Below, one piece after another: positions 1 to 9,118 of a DNA stretch of 64,000 nt. The notes under the pieces were generated by a model, which saw only the letters and a program-made list of their open reading frames with translations, was not told where the DNA came from and did no database searches. The stretch comes from Streptomyces xanthochromogenes (lineage in GTDB: Bacteria > Actinomycetota > Actinomycetes > Streptomycetales > Streptomycetaceae), in assembly GCF_014650455.1 (NCBI RefSeq), contig NZ_BMUZ01000004.1, positions 186,001 through 250,000 of the forward strand, in the 5' to 3' direction. The number at the start of each line of letters is the position of its first letter. Positions within the stretch are counted from its first letter, which is position 1. Made by a program: the position numbers and the translations under genes.

Positions 1-916
1 GTGACCGCCGGGTGAGGTCCAGCGCCCGGGCGTCCAGCGACAAGGTCTCCTGGAGCGCTTCCAGCACCTTGGGCCCACCGGGGTGGCACACCCAAGCGGT
101 GACGTCCGGCGGCTTGAGGTCGTGCTCGGCGAGGAAGGACCGCACCTCTTCGCCGAGGTGGAGCCGCACCAGGTCGGGCAGTTCGGCGCCCAGCACCACG
201 GCGAAGCCGCTGTCGCCGATGTCCCAGCCCAGGGCGCTTTCGGTGCCCGGGTAGAGACGGCTGCGCGTGGCCACGACCTGCGGCCCCGCCTGCTCCCGAG
301 CGCGCGGATGCTCTCGGCCCACCGCCACCAGCGCGGCCGCACCGTCTCCGAAGAGCGCGCCCGCCACCATGCCCTGCACGGAGGTGTCCCGGCGCTGGAG
401 GGTCAGCGAGCAGAGTTCGACCGAGAGCAGTACCGCCGCCTGGTCCGGCCGGCCGTCCAGGTAGTCGTGCAGCCTCGCCAGTCCGGCGGCCCCGGCGACA
501 CAGCCCAGACCGAAGACGGGTACGCGCTTCACGTCCGTACGCAGCCCGAGCCGTGCGGCCAGGCGCGCCTCGATCGACGGTACGGCGAGCCCGGTGATGG
601 ACGTCGAGATCACCAGGTCCACGTCCTGCGGAGCGAGACCGGCCTCCGCCAGGGCGGACACCATCGCCTGCTCGGCGAGACCGAGGGCGGTTTCGATGAA
701 GAGGTCGTTGGCTTCCCCGAAGCCGTGCACATCGGCGTACCGCTCCAGGGGCAGAGCGAGGTGACGGGTGGTGACCGCCGCGCTGGTGTGCAGGCGCCTC
801 AGTACGCTGCGGTCCGCACCCGGCGGCAGGCACATCGCCGCGACCGCCTCGGTGATCTCGGACTGCTGGTACCGGTGGGGCGGGAGCACCCCATGGACAG
901 CGGCGATTCGCGTCAT
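1..916 (-). CDS. Type III polyketide synthase (chalcone/stilbene synthase family), C-terminus cut off by window edge
   Basis: I translated this from the minus strand; it begins at the ATG at 916-914 and runs off the left edge after about 305 codons. Family members condense an acyl-CoA starter with malonyl-CoA in the cytosol. The nucleophilic Cys139 lies in VFGLGCVAGAAG, and the catalytic His278 in CHPGGPK. The Cys-His distance of 139 residues equals that of plant chalcone synthase. GWDIGDSGF is the usual cyclisation-pocket motif. The catalytic Asn would lie just outside the window. It is divergent from a UbiA prenyltransferase 81 bp away, which suggests a small prenylated-polyketide locus. 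The starter and product cannot be read from sequence. Confidence 0.93.
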   Translation of the reverse strand, partial: MTRIAAVHGVLPPHRYQQSEITEAVAAMCLPPGADRSVLRRLHTSAAVTTRHLALPLERYADVHGFGEANDLFIETALGLAEQAMVSALAEAGLAPQDVDLVISTSITGLAVPSIEARLAARLGLRTDVKRVPVFGLGCVAGAAGLARLHDYLDGRPDQAAVLLSVELCSLTLQRRDTSVQGMVAGALFGDGAAALVAVGREHPRAREQAGPQVVATRSRLYPGTESALGWDIGDSGFAVVLGAELPDLVRLHLGEEVRSFLAEHDLKPPDVTAWVCHPGGPKVLEALQETLSLDARALDLTRRS

Positions 917-997
917 TCGGTCAGAATAGGTGCGAACTGATCAACCATCAGGAATTGGTTGATATCCGGCAGGTCGGATGGCGCCTATGCTCAAGCC

Positions 998-1870
998 GTG
1001 CACACCACCGCAGCCTCTGCCAGCACGCCGCGCTCCGGCTCGGGCGGGCGCCTTCTCGGGCTGCTGGCGGCCTCGCACCCGGGGCCTTCGCTCACCGTCA
1101 CCGTGGTGGCCACCGTCCTTGCGGCCACCACCGGGCGAGGCCTGGGCGGCACCGTCCTGACCGCGTCGGCCGTCCTCACCGGGCAACTGTCGGTGGGCTG
1201 GTGCAACGACCGCGCCGACCTGCACCGCGACATCGCCACCGGAAGGCGCGACAAACCCCTGGCGTCCGGCACGGCGACCCCTCGCACCGTGGCCACGGCC
1301 GCGCTCTGCGCCCTTGTCCTGTGCGTGCCGCTGTCCTTGGCGATGGGGCCGGCGGCAGGGGGCGTCCATCTGGTCGCCGTGGCGCTGGCCTGGTCCTACA
1401 ACCTCGGCATCAAGCGCACTCCGCTGTCCTGGCTGCCGTACGCCGCCGCCTTCGCACTGCTGCCTGCGGTCGTCACGCTCGGGCTGCCCGACCACCCGTG
1501 GCCCCCCGGCTGGGCCATGGCGGCCGGGGCCCTGCTCGGCATCGGCGCGCACGCCTCCAACGTCCTGCCGGACATCGAGGACGACCTCACCACCGGCGTC
1601 CGCGGACTGCCCCAACGCCTGGGCGCACACCGGGCCCGCCTCATGGCGGCCGTGCCGCTTCTGGCGGCCTCGACCGTGCTCGTCCTCGGCCCGTCGACCC
1701 CGGCCGGCCCCCTGGAGTGGACCGGCCTCGCGGTGACGAGCGCGCTGGCCGCGGCCGTCGTCCTGCCCCCGCGCTCCGGCGCGCGCAGCCGCCTGCCGTT
1801 CACGGCCACCCTGCTCCTGGCCGTCCTCGACGTGGCCCTCCTGGTACTGCGCGGAGCCGCCCTCGCCTGA
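998..1870 (+). CDS. UbiA-family membrane prenyltransferase
   Basis: The product is a 290-residue polytopic membrane protein of the UbiA superfamily, which transfers a polyprenyl group from its diphosphate to an aromatic acceptor. Both Asp-rich Mg-diphosphate motifs are present: N70-D71-x2-D74-x3-D78 in WCNDRADLHRD, and D192-x2-D195-D196 in NVLPDIEDD. The N-terminus before the first membrane segment is short. I chose the GTG at 998; an in-frame TTG at 959 is possible but would sit in the divergent promoter region. Being divergent from the type III PKS, it may prenylate that enzyme's product (inference). Confidence 0.85.
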   Translation: MHTTAASASTPRSGSGGRLLGLLAASHPGPSLTVTVVATVLAATTGRGLGGTVLTASAVLTGQLSVGWCNDRADLHRDIATGRRDKPLASGTATPRTVATAALCALVLCVPLSLAMGPAAGGVHLVAVALAWSYNLGIKRTPLSWLPYAAAFALLPAVVTLGLPDHPWPPGWAMAAGALLGIGAHASNVLPDIEDDLTTGVRGLPQRLGAHRARLMAAVPLLAASTVLVLGPSTPAGPLEWTGLAVTSALAAAVVLPPRSGARSRLPFTATLLLAVLDVALLVLRGAALA

Positions 1871-2030
1871 CGGGACGGCCGGCCCCCTGCCGTTGGTCAT
1901 CGAGGACAGGTGCTCAAGTCCCGTTGCCGCAGAGAAAATGACCCTATTGCTCCCATATCTGTCTCCCTTGCCGAGAGACGGGCAGAGGGACGCGTACAGA
2001 CAGGCACCCAGACAGGAGTGTTCCGGATCG

Positions 2031-2393
2031 ATGCTGACCCTCAACTCTTCGCAGATCGGTCCATCGGCTGCCCGCAAGGCCACGGCTCACTACTGTCGAG
2101 CGATGTGCCCGTGGGTCGACGCCGACGAAGTCGTCCTCGTGGTAGCCGAGTTGCTCGGCAACGCCATACGCCACACCCGAGGCCCCTGGCACCTCTCCCT
2201 GGACCAGCGGCAGGGGAAGCTCGTGGCCGCGGTGCGCGATCACAGCAACACGGCCCCCGTCCCCCGCTCCGGGGACCTCTGCGGCGGGGGCGGTTTCGGG
2301 CTCGGCATCGTGCGTCGGCCGGCCACCGACTTCAGGGTGATTCCTCATCAGCAGGGCAAGACCGTCCAGGCAAGCTGGAGCCGGACCCGGTAG
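2031..2393 (+). CDS. RsbW/SpoIIAB-like ATP-binding regulatory protein
   Basis: The product is 120 residues with a GHKL-type ATPase fold. The N box is VVAELLGNAIRHT and the G-rich lid is GGGGFGLGIVRR. Single-domain proteins of this type in actinobacteria act as anti-sigma-factor or serine kinases in partner-switching circuits. The ATG at 2031 follows a GACAGGAG ribosome site. It converges with the PP2C phosphatase gene on the opposite strand (2435-4501), a plausible antagonist. The D of the usual D-x-G-x-G box reads RDHSN, so kinase activity is uncertain. Confidence 0.75.
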   Translation: MLTLNSSQIGPSAARKATAHYCRAMCPWVDADEVVLVVAELLGNAIRHTRGPWHLSLDQRQGKLVAAVRDHSNTAPVPRSGDLCGGGGFGLGIVRRPATDFRVIPHQQGKTVQASWSRTR

Positions 2394-2434
2394 CCGGGTC
2401 CCGACGTCCCGCCCTTACCGAGGGCCTGCGGCTC

Positions 2435-4501
2435 TCAACCAGCCGACCCAGCAGGGTGGTTGGAGTCCGCCAACGCGCGCCGCGGCCCCGCTACGGACGT
2501 CTCCTCACACGTTCCCCGGCGGACCACGAGCACCGCCCGGTCGTCCACGTGTCCCGTCAACGAGTCGCCCTGAGCCATGACGACGTTCGCGATCTCCGCG
2601 AGCGGCGCCGCGCGCCGGCGTTCGGCGACATCGCAGATCCCGGCAAGACCGGCGTCGATCGGCAGCTGCGGCCCCTCCACCAAGCCGTCCGTGACCAGGG
2701 CGAGCAGGTCGCCGGGTGCCATGTGAAGGACGTGTACGGGAAAATCGCTCCCCGCGAGCACCCCCAGCGGCGGGCCGCCCGGGTACTCGCGGACCTCGGC
2801 CCCGCCCTCGGCGGCGTGCACCAGCGGGACGTGCCCGGCCCGTGCGGTCATGACCCGGCCGTCCGGCGTGAGCAGTGCGTACAGACACGTCGCGAAGACC
2901 GGCAGCCGCATCTGCAGCATGAGGTCGTTGGTGCGGGCCAGCACCCGGTCCGGAGCCGGATCCTGCCAGGCGTACGCGTGCATCGCGGTCCGCACCTGCC
3001 CCATCAGTGCCGCGGCCTGCACACTGTGCCCCTGCACGTCGCCGATGATGCAGGCGGTGCTGCCGTCCGGCAGCGCGATGACGTCGTACCAGTCCCCGCC
3101 GACGTCCAGGCCGTGGTGAGCGGGGCTGTACCGGGCCTCGATCTCATAGCCCGGGGCGACCGGCAGCAGGGCGGGCAGCAGGTTGCGCTGTACGGTGCTG
3201 GCGAGTTCGGCCCGGGCGGACTGCAGCCGGATGCGCTCCCACGCCTGCCCCGCGAGATCCGCCATGACGCCGGCGAGGGTCTGCTCGTGGTCGGAGAGGT
3301 TGTGCGGACGGTCGAAGGTCACGACCCAGCCGCCGAGCGGGGAAGCGCCCTGGCCCCGCAGGGGGATCATGATGAAGGACTCGGCGGCCGTGGCGTCCAG
3401 CAACCCGTGGGCGAGTGGCCAGGACCGCCGGTAGTCGTCCCGGGTGGCGATGAACAGGGGCGTGCCCGTACGGATCGCCTCGGTCAGGGGCTTCGGGGCC
3501 TCCAGCGGCAGCCCGTGGAGCGAGCGGGCCAGCGCGGGATCGATCCCCGCGCCGAACGTCACCCGCAACCTCCCCTCCTCCGCGAACGCGAGCAGCGTTC
3601 CGTTCCCTCCGAAGGCGGGGGCCACCCGGTTGAGGATCGCCGTGGTCAGCTCGTCCTCCGTGGCGGCGGACACGAACGCCGCGGCGAGCTGCTGCACGAG
3701 GTCCCCGCGGCGCCGGGCGTCCGCGTGGGCCTTGAGCAGCGACTGGTGGCGCTCGACGGCCGCGGTGGTGTTGATCGTCGTCCCCACGACGCGTCGCTTG
3801 CCGTCGAACCCGAACCGGACCAGCCGGGCGAGGGTGCGCAGCCAGTGCGGGTCGCCGTGTTCGTCCGGCATCCGGAAGTCGACGTCCACCTGCCGGGCCC
3901 GCCCCTTGCGCAGCGCCCAGAACGCCTCCTCCACGCGGCCCACGTCGTCGGCGTACACGAGCCCGAGCAGTTCGGCGAGCGGCATCCGGTCGCCGGGGCC
4001 CACGCCGTTGTACAGGCGCTCACCGTCGAGCCAGCTGAACTCGTCCGCCTCCTCGTCGTACGTCCACAAGGAGTGGTCCGCCAGTACGGTCATGGAGCGC
4101 AGGGCCTCCCAGTGCAGCCACTCCCCCTCTTCCTCCTCCTCGATCTCCACCAGGAGCCCGTGTCCGCCGTCGCACCGGTCGAAGCGACGCGCCGACGTCA
4201 TGCAGATGACCGCCCCGTCGGCATGGGCGTATTCGAGCGGCTGGCGGCAGGTGCGGCCGCCGCCTTCGAGAGCGTCCAGGAGCAGCTGGCGGGAGATGGC
4301 CACGCTGGTCGGGGCGAGCAGATCGGCGAAGCTGCGCCGCGGGGACCTGCCGTCGAGGAGGGCCGCCCGGGCCCGGGGGCTGGCCCGGATGAGCTCCCCC
4401 GCCCCGGCGGGCTCGTCCGCGGGAGCGAGCAGCATCCACATGCCGTCGACGCCGAGCGCCTCGTGGCGGGGGCAGCCGGGGGCGCCGGCGTCTACACACA
4501 T
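2435..4501 (-). CDS. PAS-GAF-SpoIIE/PP2C serine phosphatase
   Basis: This is a 688-residue soluble multidomain protein. A PAS-like sensor covers about residues 130-240 and a GAF domain about 270-430. The last 230 residues form a SpoIIE/RsbU PP2C phosphatase with the metal motifs DVGGDWYDV, IGDVQGH and DGLVEG, ending DDRAVLVV. Such proteins dephosphorylate STAS anti-sigma antagonists in response to small molecules or redox state. A GAGG ribosome site lies 9 nt before the ATG at 4501 but only 3 nt before the ATG at 4507, so I prefer 4501. It probably works with an RsbW-like partner such as the neighbour at 2031. Confidence 0.88.
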   Translation of the reverse strand: MCVDAGAPGCPRHEALGVDGMWMLLAPADEPAGAGELIRASPRARAALLDGRSPRRSFADLLAPTSVAISRQLLLDALEGGGRTCRQPLEYAHADGAVICMTSARRFDRCDGGHGLLVEIEEEEEGEWLHWEALRSMTVLADHSLWTYDEEADEFSWLDGERLYNGVGPGDRMPLAELLGLVYADDVGRVEEAFWALRKGRARQVDVDFRMPDEHGDPHWLRTLARLVRFGFDGKRRVVGTTINTTAAVERHQSLLKAHADARRRGDLVQQLAAAFVSAATEDELTTAILNRVAPAFGGNGTLLAFAEEGRLRVTFGAGIDPALARSLHGLPLEAPKPLTEAIRTGTPLFIATRDDYRRSWPLAHGLLDATAAESFIMIPLRGQGASPLGGWVVTFDRPHNLSDHEQTLAGVMADLAGQAWERIRLQSARAELASTVQRNLLPALLPVAPGYEIEARYSPAHHGLDVGGDWYDVIALPDGSTACIIGDVQGHSVQAAALMGQVRTAMHAYAWQDPAPDRVLARTNDLMLQMRLPVFATCLYALLTPDGRVMTARAGHVPLVHAAEGGAEVREYPGGPPLGVLAGSDFPVHVLHMAPGDLLALVTDGLVEGPQLPIDAGLAGICDVAERRRAAPLAEIANVVMAQGDSLTGHVDDRAVLVVRRGTCEETSVAGPRRALADSNHPAGSAG

Positions 4502-4727
4502 GGACATCGACCTCGAAAGCGAACGGGCGCGGCAAGCCTCCCTGCGGGCGGGTCTTCCATCTCAGCCGACCGCCGCCCGGGCCGCCGCCCGCGAAGGTCA
4601 TTTCCTGGTGGCCGAAGGTCCCCTACGACCCGTCAGGGTTCTGTGGCCGCTCTGCCCCGCGCGTCGTTGTGCGCCGGCGTGCCACGCCGAAAGGACGGAT
4701 CTGCACGTCGTGGCTCCCGTCAGTCCT

Positions 4728-5504
4728 TCAGTCCTTACGCTCTGCCCGCTGATGGCGCAGGAGCCGTTCCTGCATGACGGGGTACGGCGTCGCCGCGGGA
4801 GGCGTGCCACCGTCGCGTACGTCCGTGGCGGCCCGCACGGCGGCGTCCATCGCGGCGCGGTAGGGCAGCGACCCCGTGCTGATGCGCCGCACGCCGAGCC
4901 GGGCCAGCTCCGCCATGGTGAGCGTGGGGTGGACCAGGGTGTTCACCGGTGCCGTGATGCCGTTCACCAGGTCATGCAGCTCGGCCGGGTCGGTCGCCCC
5001 GGGAATGAAGATGCCGTCAGCGCCCGCGGCCACGTACGCGGTGGCCCGCGCCAGGGTCTCCTCCACGGTGGCCCGCTGGCCGAGCCAGTACGTGTCGATG
5101 CGGGCGTTCACGAAGAGGTCGGGCGAGGTGCGCTTGATGGCTGCGATCTTGGCCGCGTGCAGTGCGGGCTCGATGAGCCTCTCGTCGGTGCTGTCCTCGA
5201 TGTTGACGCCGTCGGCACCGAGGCCGGCGGCGTACTCCGCCACCCGCTCGGGGTCGTCGCCGTAGCCGTCCTCGATGTCGGCCGACAGGTGGAAGGGGGC
5301 GCTCCGCAGCTTCCGGGCGAGGGCTTGTGTGGCCTGCCTGCTGGCCCGGCCGCCGTCGGGGCTTCCGCCGGCGGCGGCGACCCCGAAGCTCGTGGTGCCG
5401 ACGGCCGGGAAGCCGGCCTCCGCGAAGGCGAGCGCCGAGGCCACGTCCCAGGCGTTGGGCAGCAGGAGCGGGGCGGCTTGATGGTGCAGGTCTTTGAACG
5501 TCAT
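4728..5504 (-). CDS. Isocitrate lyase/phosphoenolpyruvate mutase family protein
   Basis: The product is 258 residues, matching the short PEP mutase/ICL superfamily TIM barrel that makes or breaks C-C or P-C bonds alpha to a carboxylate. LLPNAWDVASAL opens the barrel. SADIEDGYGDDPERV holds the acidic Mg-binding residues, and GADGVNIEDS and VNARIDTYW are family strands. The KKCG motif of true isocitrate lyase is absent, so the substrate is unknown; oxaloacetate or 2-methylisocitrate-like acids are possible. I chose the ATG at 5504 because homology starts directly after it (MTFKDLH). Confidence 0.82.
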   Translation of the reverse strand: MTFKDLHHQAAPLLLPNAWDVASALAFAEAGFPAVGTTSFGVAAAGGSPDGGRASRQATQALARKLRSAPFHLSADIEDGYGDDPERVAEYAAGLGADGVNIEDSTDERLIEPALHAAKIAAIKRTSPDLFVNARIDTYWLGQRATVEETLARATAYVAAGADGIFIPGATDPAELHDLVNGITAPVNTLVHPTLTMAELARLGVRRISTGSLPYRAAMDAAVRAATDVRDGGTPPAATPYPVMQERLLRHQRAERKD

Positions 5505-5804
5505 GTCCGTGACGCCTTTCGGACGGGATGGCCGCGCGGGGAGTGCCCCGAGGGCACCAGGATGACTCGGCGGCGTTGCGTTGATCAACGGGGCGGGCTG
5601 TGGTCAGGGCCTCGCGCCGCCCCCGCCCGCCTCGGAGCCCGGCGAGAGGGGAGCTCGACAGGGCCGGGCACGGGCGGGCTGCGCCGGGCGGGTCACCTCG
5701 GGGCGCCGAGCGTTTCGGCCGGCCGCCGGCAGGTGATGCATGGGTGCCGGGATACCCGGATCAACCGCCGCCGCTCCCTTCACGTCGCCAATCGGAGGCC
5801 CGTC

Positions 5805-6989
5805 GTGCCACTGCGCTCTCGCCGTTCGCCGCTGTCCCGCCAGGGCGGGCGCGCGCTCGTCATGTTGCTCGCCGCCTCATTGGCGCTGGCGGGCCCCGCC
5901 GGAGCAACCCCCCGCGGCAACGGGGACGAGGCTCTCCGGAACCGCCTTCGCGAGCTGGTGGACCGTCCGGACGGCCCGCCCGGCGCCATCGCGGTGCTGC
6001 GGGACGGCGGCCGGGTACGGGTGATCCAGGCCGGGGTCGCCGAGGTCGGCACCCGGCGTGAGCCCCGCGCCTCCGACCACATGCGGCTGGCCAGCGCCTC
6101 CAAGGCGTACAGCGGTGCCGTCGCACTCCGTCTCGTCGACCGCGGGCTGCTCGGCCTTGACGACACCATCGCCCGCAGGCTGCCCGCGCTGCCGGCCGCC
6201 TGGGGCGATGTGACGCTGCGTCAACTCCTGCACCACACCAGCGGGTTGCCCGACTACAGCGCGGCTCCGGACTTCGTCGACCTGATCCGGGCCGATCCGC
6301 ACCGGATCTTCGACTCCCGGCATCTGCTCGACTTCGTCGCCGACCAGGACCTCGAATTCGCCCCCGGCTCCCGCTACCACTACTCGAATTCCGACAACAT
6401 CGCCGTTGCCCTGATGAGCGAGGCCGTGACGGGGCAGCGCTACGAGGACCTGCTGGCCTCGAAGGTCTTCCGGCCCCTCGGCCTCGCCCACACCAGCCTC
6501 CCCGCCGGCTACCGCCTGCCCAACCCGTATCTGCACGGCTACGACGTGGAGCCGGGCAGCCCGCCCCAGGACGTCTCCACCCTATTCGGCGCCTCCGGGG
6601 CCTGGGCCTCGGGCGGCATGGTGGCCACTCCTGCGGACTTCAACACCTTCATGGCCGGCTACGCGGGCGGCAGGCTGATCAGCGAGGCAACCCGGAAGCA
6701 GCAGCGATCCTTCATCGCGGGCGCCTCCGAGCCGGCCGGCCCCGGCACCAACCGGGCAGGGCTGGGAATCTTCGCGTACAAGACCCGGTGCGGGGTGGTG
6801 TACGGGCACACCGGCAACACCGCGGGCTACACCCAGTTCGGCGCGGGCACACCGGACGGCCGCCGCAGCGTCACCCTTTCCATCACCTCACAGGTGAACC
6901 AGGAGAACACCCCCGATCTGCTCGCCCACCTGCGCGACGTCGAGGAGGACTTCGTCTGCGCCCTTCTCGGCTCGCCCTCGAAACCCTGA
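5805..6989 (+). CDS. Secreted serine hydrolase, class C beta-lactamase/DD-peptidase fold
   Basis: The product is 394 residues with an N-terminal export signal: a basic stretch, then a hydrophobic core about residues 18-34 ending PAGA. The mature part has the penicillin-binding triad: S97-A-S-K100, YSN in HYSNSDN, and HTG in YGHTGNTAGYT. The family includes D-alanyl-D-alanine carboxypeptidases, esterases and D-aminopeptidases acting outside the membrane. The GTG at 5805 follows a clear GGAGG. The long open frame upstream of it is antisense shadow of the PP2C and PEP mutase-like genes. Confidence 0.87.
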   Translation: MPLRSRRSPLSRQGGRALVMLLAASLALAGPAGATPRGNGDEALRNRLRELVDRPDGPPGAIAVLRDGGRVRVIQAGVAEVGTRREPRASDHMRLASASKAYSGAVALRLVDRGLLGLDDTIARRLPALPAAWGDVTLRQLLHHTSGLPDYSAAPDFVDLIRADPHRIFDSRHLLDFVADQDLEFAPGSRYHYSNSDNIAVALMSEAVTGQRYEDLLASKVFRPLGLAHTSLPAGYRLPNPYLHGYDVEPGSPPQDVSTLFGASGAWASGGMVATPADFNTFMAGYAGGRLISEATRKQQRSFIAGASEPAGPGTNRAGLGIFAYKTRCGVVYGHTGNTAGYTQFGAGTPDGRRSVTLSITSQVNQENTPDLLAHLRDVEEDFVCALLGSPSKP

Positions 6990-7047
6990 CCCGCGACGAG
7001 GGCCACGGACGCCCCTCAGGGGTCCGGGACCCCTCGCCCCCGGAGTG

Positions 7048-7578
7048 CTACTTGCGGACGACCGTGGTGAGCAGGCCCGTCCGGAGGTCGTAGACGTGTC
7101 CCGAGACCTCGACATCGGCCGACAACAGCGGGAAGGAGCGCAGCAGGTCGACGTCCCGGCGCACGGTCACGGCCGGATCGAGGACGGCCAGGGCGGCGAT
7201 CGTGGAGTCGTCGTAGCCGCCCCGGCTCACGAAGTCCCGGCGGAGCTCGTCGTCGGCGAACAGGGCTGATCCGCAGTCGGTGTGGTGGATCACGGCCAGC
7301 TCGAACCAGTCGGCGTCCGGCGTCTTGGCCTCGTGCAGATGGCCGATCCAGGCCACGTCCCGCAGGGTGGCGGGAGTGACCCGCCCGCCGACGTTGCGCA
7401 GCACGATGGCCTCGCCGAGTTCGACACCGAGGATCGCGGCGGGCTCCACCCGGGGGTCGAGACAAGTGATGACGAACGTCTGCTTGAAGGGGATGAAGGG
7501 GATCTCCGGCACCTTGAGGTGGGCGTCGGTGTGCGCGAAGGCATTGTTGCGCTCGATGTACGTGGCGAAGGGGGACAC
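7048..7578 (-). CDS. Beta-class carbonic anhydrase
   Basis: The product is 176 residues, short for the family. It interconverts CO2 and bicarbonate with a Zn site formed by C39-x-D41-x-R43 (CLDPR) and H99-x2-C102 (HHTDC). The Asp/Arg dyad is intact, so the enzyme should be active. It is cytosolic with no signal peptide. The start is the GTG at 7578, preceded by AGGAG. It sits alone between convergent and tandem genes. Confidence 0.92.
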   Translation of the reverse strand: MSPFATYIERNNAFAHTDAHLKVPEIPFIPFKQTFVITCLDPRVEPAAILGVELGEAIVLRNVGGRVTPATLRDVAWIGHLHEAKTPDADWFELAVIHHTDCGSALFADDELRRDFVSRGGYDDSTIAALAVLDPAVTVRRDVDLLRSFPLLSADVEVSGHVYDLRTGLLTTVVRK

Positions 7579-7659
7579 GATCTGCTCCTATGACGCAATT
7601 CTGTTGTGAGTAAAGCGAGTTGAGGGTCGGAGGCCGGTGGTCTCAGCGGTTCGGGGACC

Positions 7660-8382
7660 TCAGGAGAGGGCGCAGCGCACGGCCTCCAGGACGACTTCCG
7701 TGACTTCGCGCGGATGCGAGACCGGGACCGCGTGCGAGGACTCGACCTCGACGATGTTCGATCCCGCCCGCCGGGCCGTGAATCCGAGGAGTTGCGGAGG
7801 GAGCGACAGGTCCCGGGTCGAGACCAGTGCCCAGGACGGCAGGTCGTGCCAAGTGGCCCGCGCCGGAAGGGTTTCGGTCAGTGCGGCCGGATCGATGGGG
7901 CGTTGAGCCGCAGCCATCACCGACACGACGTCCGGAGTCACGTCACCGGCATACACCTCGCCGAACGCCTCCGGCTTGAGATACATGTCGTTGCCGCCCG
8001 GGCGGGGGACGACGGTCGTGGTCGCCGGTCCGAGCTTGCTGCCGGGGAACTTCTCGTTGAGCTCGGCAGAGCTCTCCCCCGCGTCGGGCTGGAACGCGGC
8101 GATGAACACCAGCGCCTTCACCTTCGGATCCAGGGTGGCGGGATGCGAGATGACGGAGCCCGCGTAGGAGTGCGCGACGAGCACGATCGGGCCGGGCACG
8201 CTCTCCAGGAAACTCGCCAGATACGCGGCGTCCGATGCGAGGCCGCGAAGGGGCAGCGAAGGTGCGACGACGTGGTGTCCGGCCGCCTGCGTCCGCCGGA
8301 TCACCCCATGCCATACGGACGCGTCCGTCAGCGCGCCGTGAACCAGCACGATCGTCGGGGACTGGCTGTTCGTAGCGTTCAT
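7660..8382 (-). CDS. Alpha/beta hydrolase
   Basis: The product is a 240-residue single-domain alpha/beta hydrolase. The oxyanion region is LVHGALTDASVW, the nucleophile elbow VAHSYAGS, and the catalytic His lies in VESSHAVPVSHP near the C-terminus. Similar proteins hydrolyse small esters, and the substrate is unknown. It is transcribed divergently from a TetR regulator (8515), and two palindromes sharing the AGAACG half-site lie between them, so it is probably that regulator's target. Confidence 0.85.
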   Translation of the reverse strand: MNATNSQSPTIVLVHGALTDASVWHGVIRRTQAAGHHVVAPSLPLRGLASDAAYLASFLESVPGPIVLVAHSYAGSVISHPATLDPKVKALVFIAAFQPDAGESSAELNEKFPGSKLGPATTTVVPRPGGNDMYLKPEAFGEVYAGDVTPDVVSVMAAAQRPIDPAALTETLPARATWHDLPSWALVSTRDLSLPPQLLGFTARRAGSNIVEVESSHAVPVSHPREVTEVVLEAVRCALS

Positions 8383-8427
8383 GGAACCCCTTCCTCGTTC
8401 GAGGGCCGGGAGGCCGCCGTCAAAGAC

Positions 8428-8441
8428 AGAACGTTCGTTCT
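8428..8441. promoter_or_regulatory. Candidate TetR operator upstream of the hydrolase
   Basis: AGAACGTTCGTTCT consists of inverted arms AGAACG/CGTTCT around a TT centre, 46 bp before the hydrolase start. It shares the AGAACGTTC sequence with the second site at 8477-8490. Two related sites in a hydrolase/TetR intergenic region fit autoregulation plus target control; binding is inferred. Confidence 0.6.
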
Positions 8442-8476
8442 CCCTTTGACGCTACGGACCCCTTGCTCCGGTGTCA

Positions 8477-8490
8477 ACAGAACGTTCTGT
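8477..8490. promoter_or_regulatory. Candidate TetR operator before the regulator gene
   Basis: ACAGAACGTTCTGT is a perfect 14-bp palindrome, 24 bp before the TetR start codon. It would overlap the regulator's promoter or transcript start, as expected for negative autoregulation. It matches the half-site of 8428-8441. Confidence 0.65.
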
Positions 8491-8514
8491 CTCTGCGCTC
8501 TCTACACTGGCCCC

Positions 8515-9078
8515 ATGTCCACTACGCCCCCGAGCCCCCGTGAACGCCTGCTGGAGACGGCAAGCCGCTTGTTCTACGCCGAGGGCATCCACACCGTTCC
8601 AGTCGATCGCCTGGTCACCCAGGCCGATGTCACCCGGGCCACGTTCTACCGGCACTTCCCCGCCAAGGAGGACCTGGTGGTGGCCTATCTGCGCGCGACC
8701 GACGCCCGCCTGCGCGGCGCCGTCGAGACCGCTGTCGCCCGGGGAGCCGCCGAACAGGGCGTCTCGGCGGTCCTCGACCTCATCGGCGAGACGACGTGCG
8801 CGGCCGGCTTCCGGGGCTGCCATTTCATCAACGCCGCCGCGGAGTACCCGGACGCCTCCGACCCCGTACGCGAGGCGATCGCCGAACACCGCGCCTGGTT
8901 CCAGCAGACGGTCACCGAGCTGGCGGCCCGGGCGGGCCACCCCGACCCCGCCTACGCCGGTCGCGTCCTGGTGCTCCTCCACGACGGCGCTCTGGCCGGC
9001 GCGCAGCTCGACGATCCCGAGGCTGTCCGTGCCACGGTGCGCCGGGCGGGCCACGACCTGCTGGGTCTGCCCCACTGA
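8515..9078 (+). CDS. TetR/AcrR-family transcriptional regulator
   Basis: The product is 187 residues. The N-terminal helix-turn-helix spans about residues 10-55 (ERLLETASRLFYAEG through VTRATFYRHFPAKEDLV). The C-terminal half resembles the TetR_C ligand domain with ETTCAAGFRGCHFINAA. It starts at the ATG at 8515. Its divergent partner is the alpha/beta hydrolase, and two AGAACG-type palindromes lie between them, so it is probably a local repressor relieved by a small hydrophobic ligand (inference). Confidence 0.9.
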   Translation: MSTTPPSPRERLLETASRLFYAEGIHTVPVDRLVTQADVTRATFYRHFPAKEDLVVAYLRATDARLRGAVETAVARGAAEQGVSAVLDLIGETTCAAGFRGCHFINAAAEYPDASDPVREAIAEHRAWFQQTVTELAARAGHPDPAYAGRVLVLLHDGALAGAQLDDPEAVRATVRRAGHDLLGLPH

Positions 9079-9096
9079 CCCTCGCCGATCAGCCCG

Positions 9097-9118
9097 GCCG
9101 GCCCTTCTGCGGGCCGGC
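9097..9118 (+). terminator. Hairpin terminator after the TetR gene
   Basis: An 8-bp perfect GC stem, GCCGGCCC/GGGCCGGC, encloses a 6-nt loop 19 nt after the TetR stop codon. There is no long U tract, as is common in Streptomyces. Confidence 0.6.

Noticed and set aside
83..940. Long plus-strand open frame at the left edge
   Set aside because: It is the antisense shadow of the type III PKS, whose motifs are clear on the minus strand.
1910..4777. 955-codon plus-strand open frame
   Set aside because: Arg/Pro/Gly-rich composition without any domain; it lies antisense to the PP2C phosphatase.
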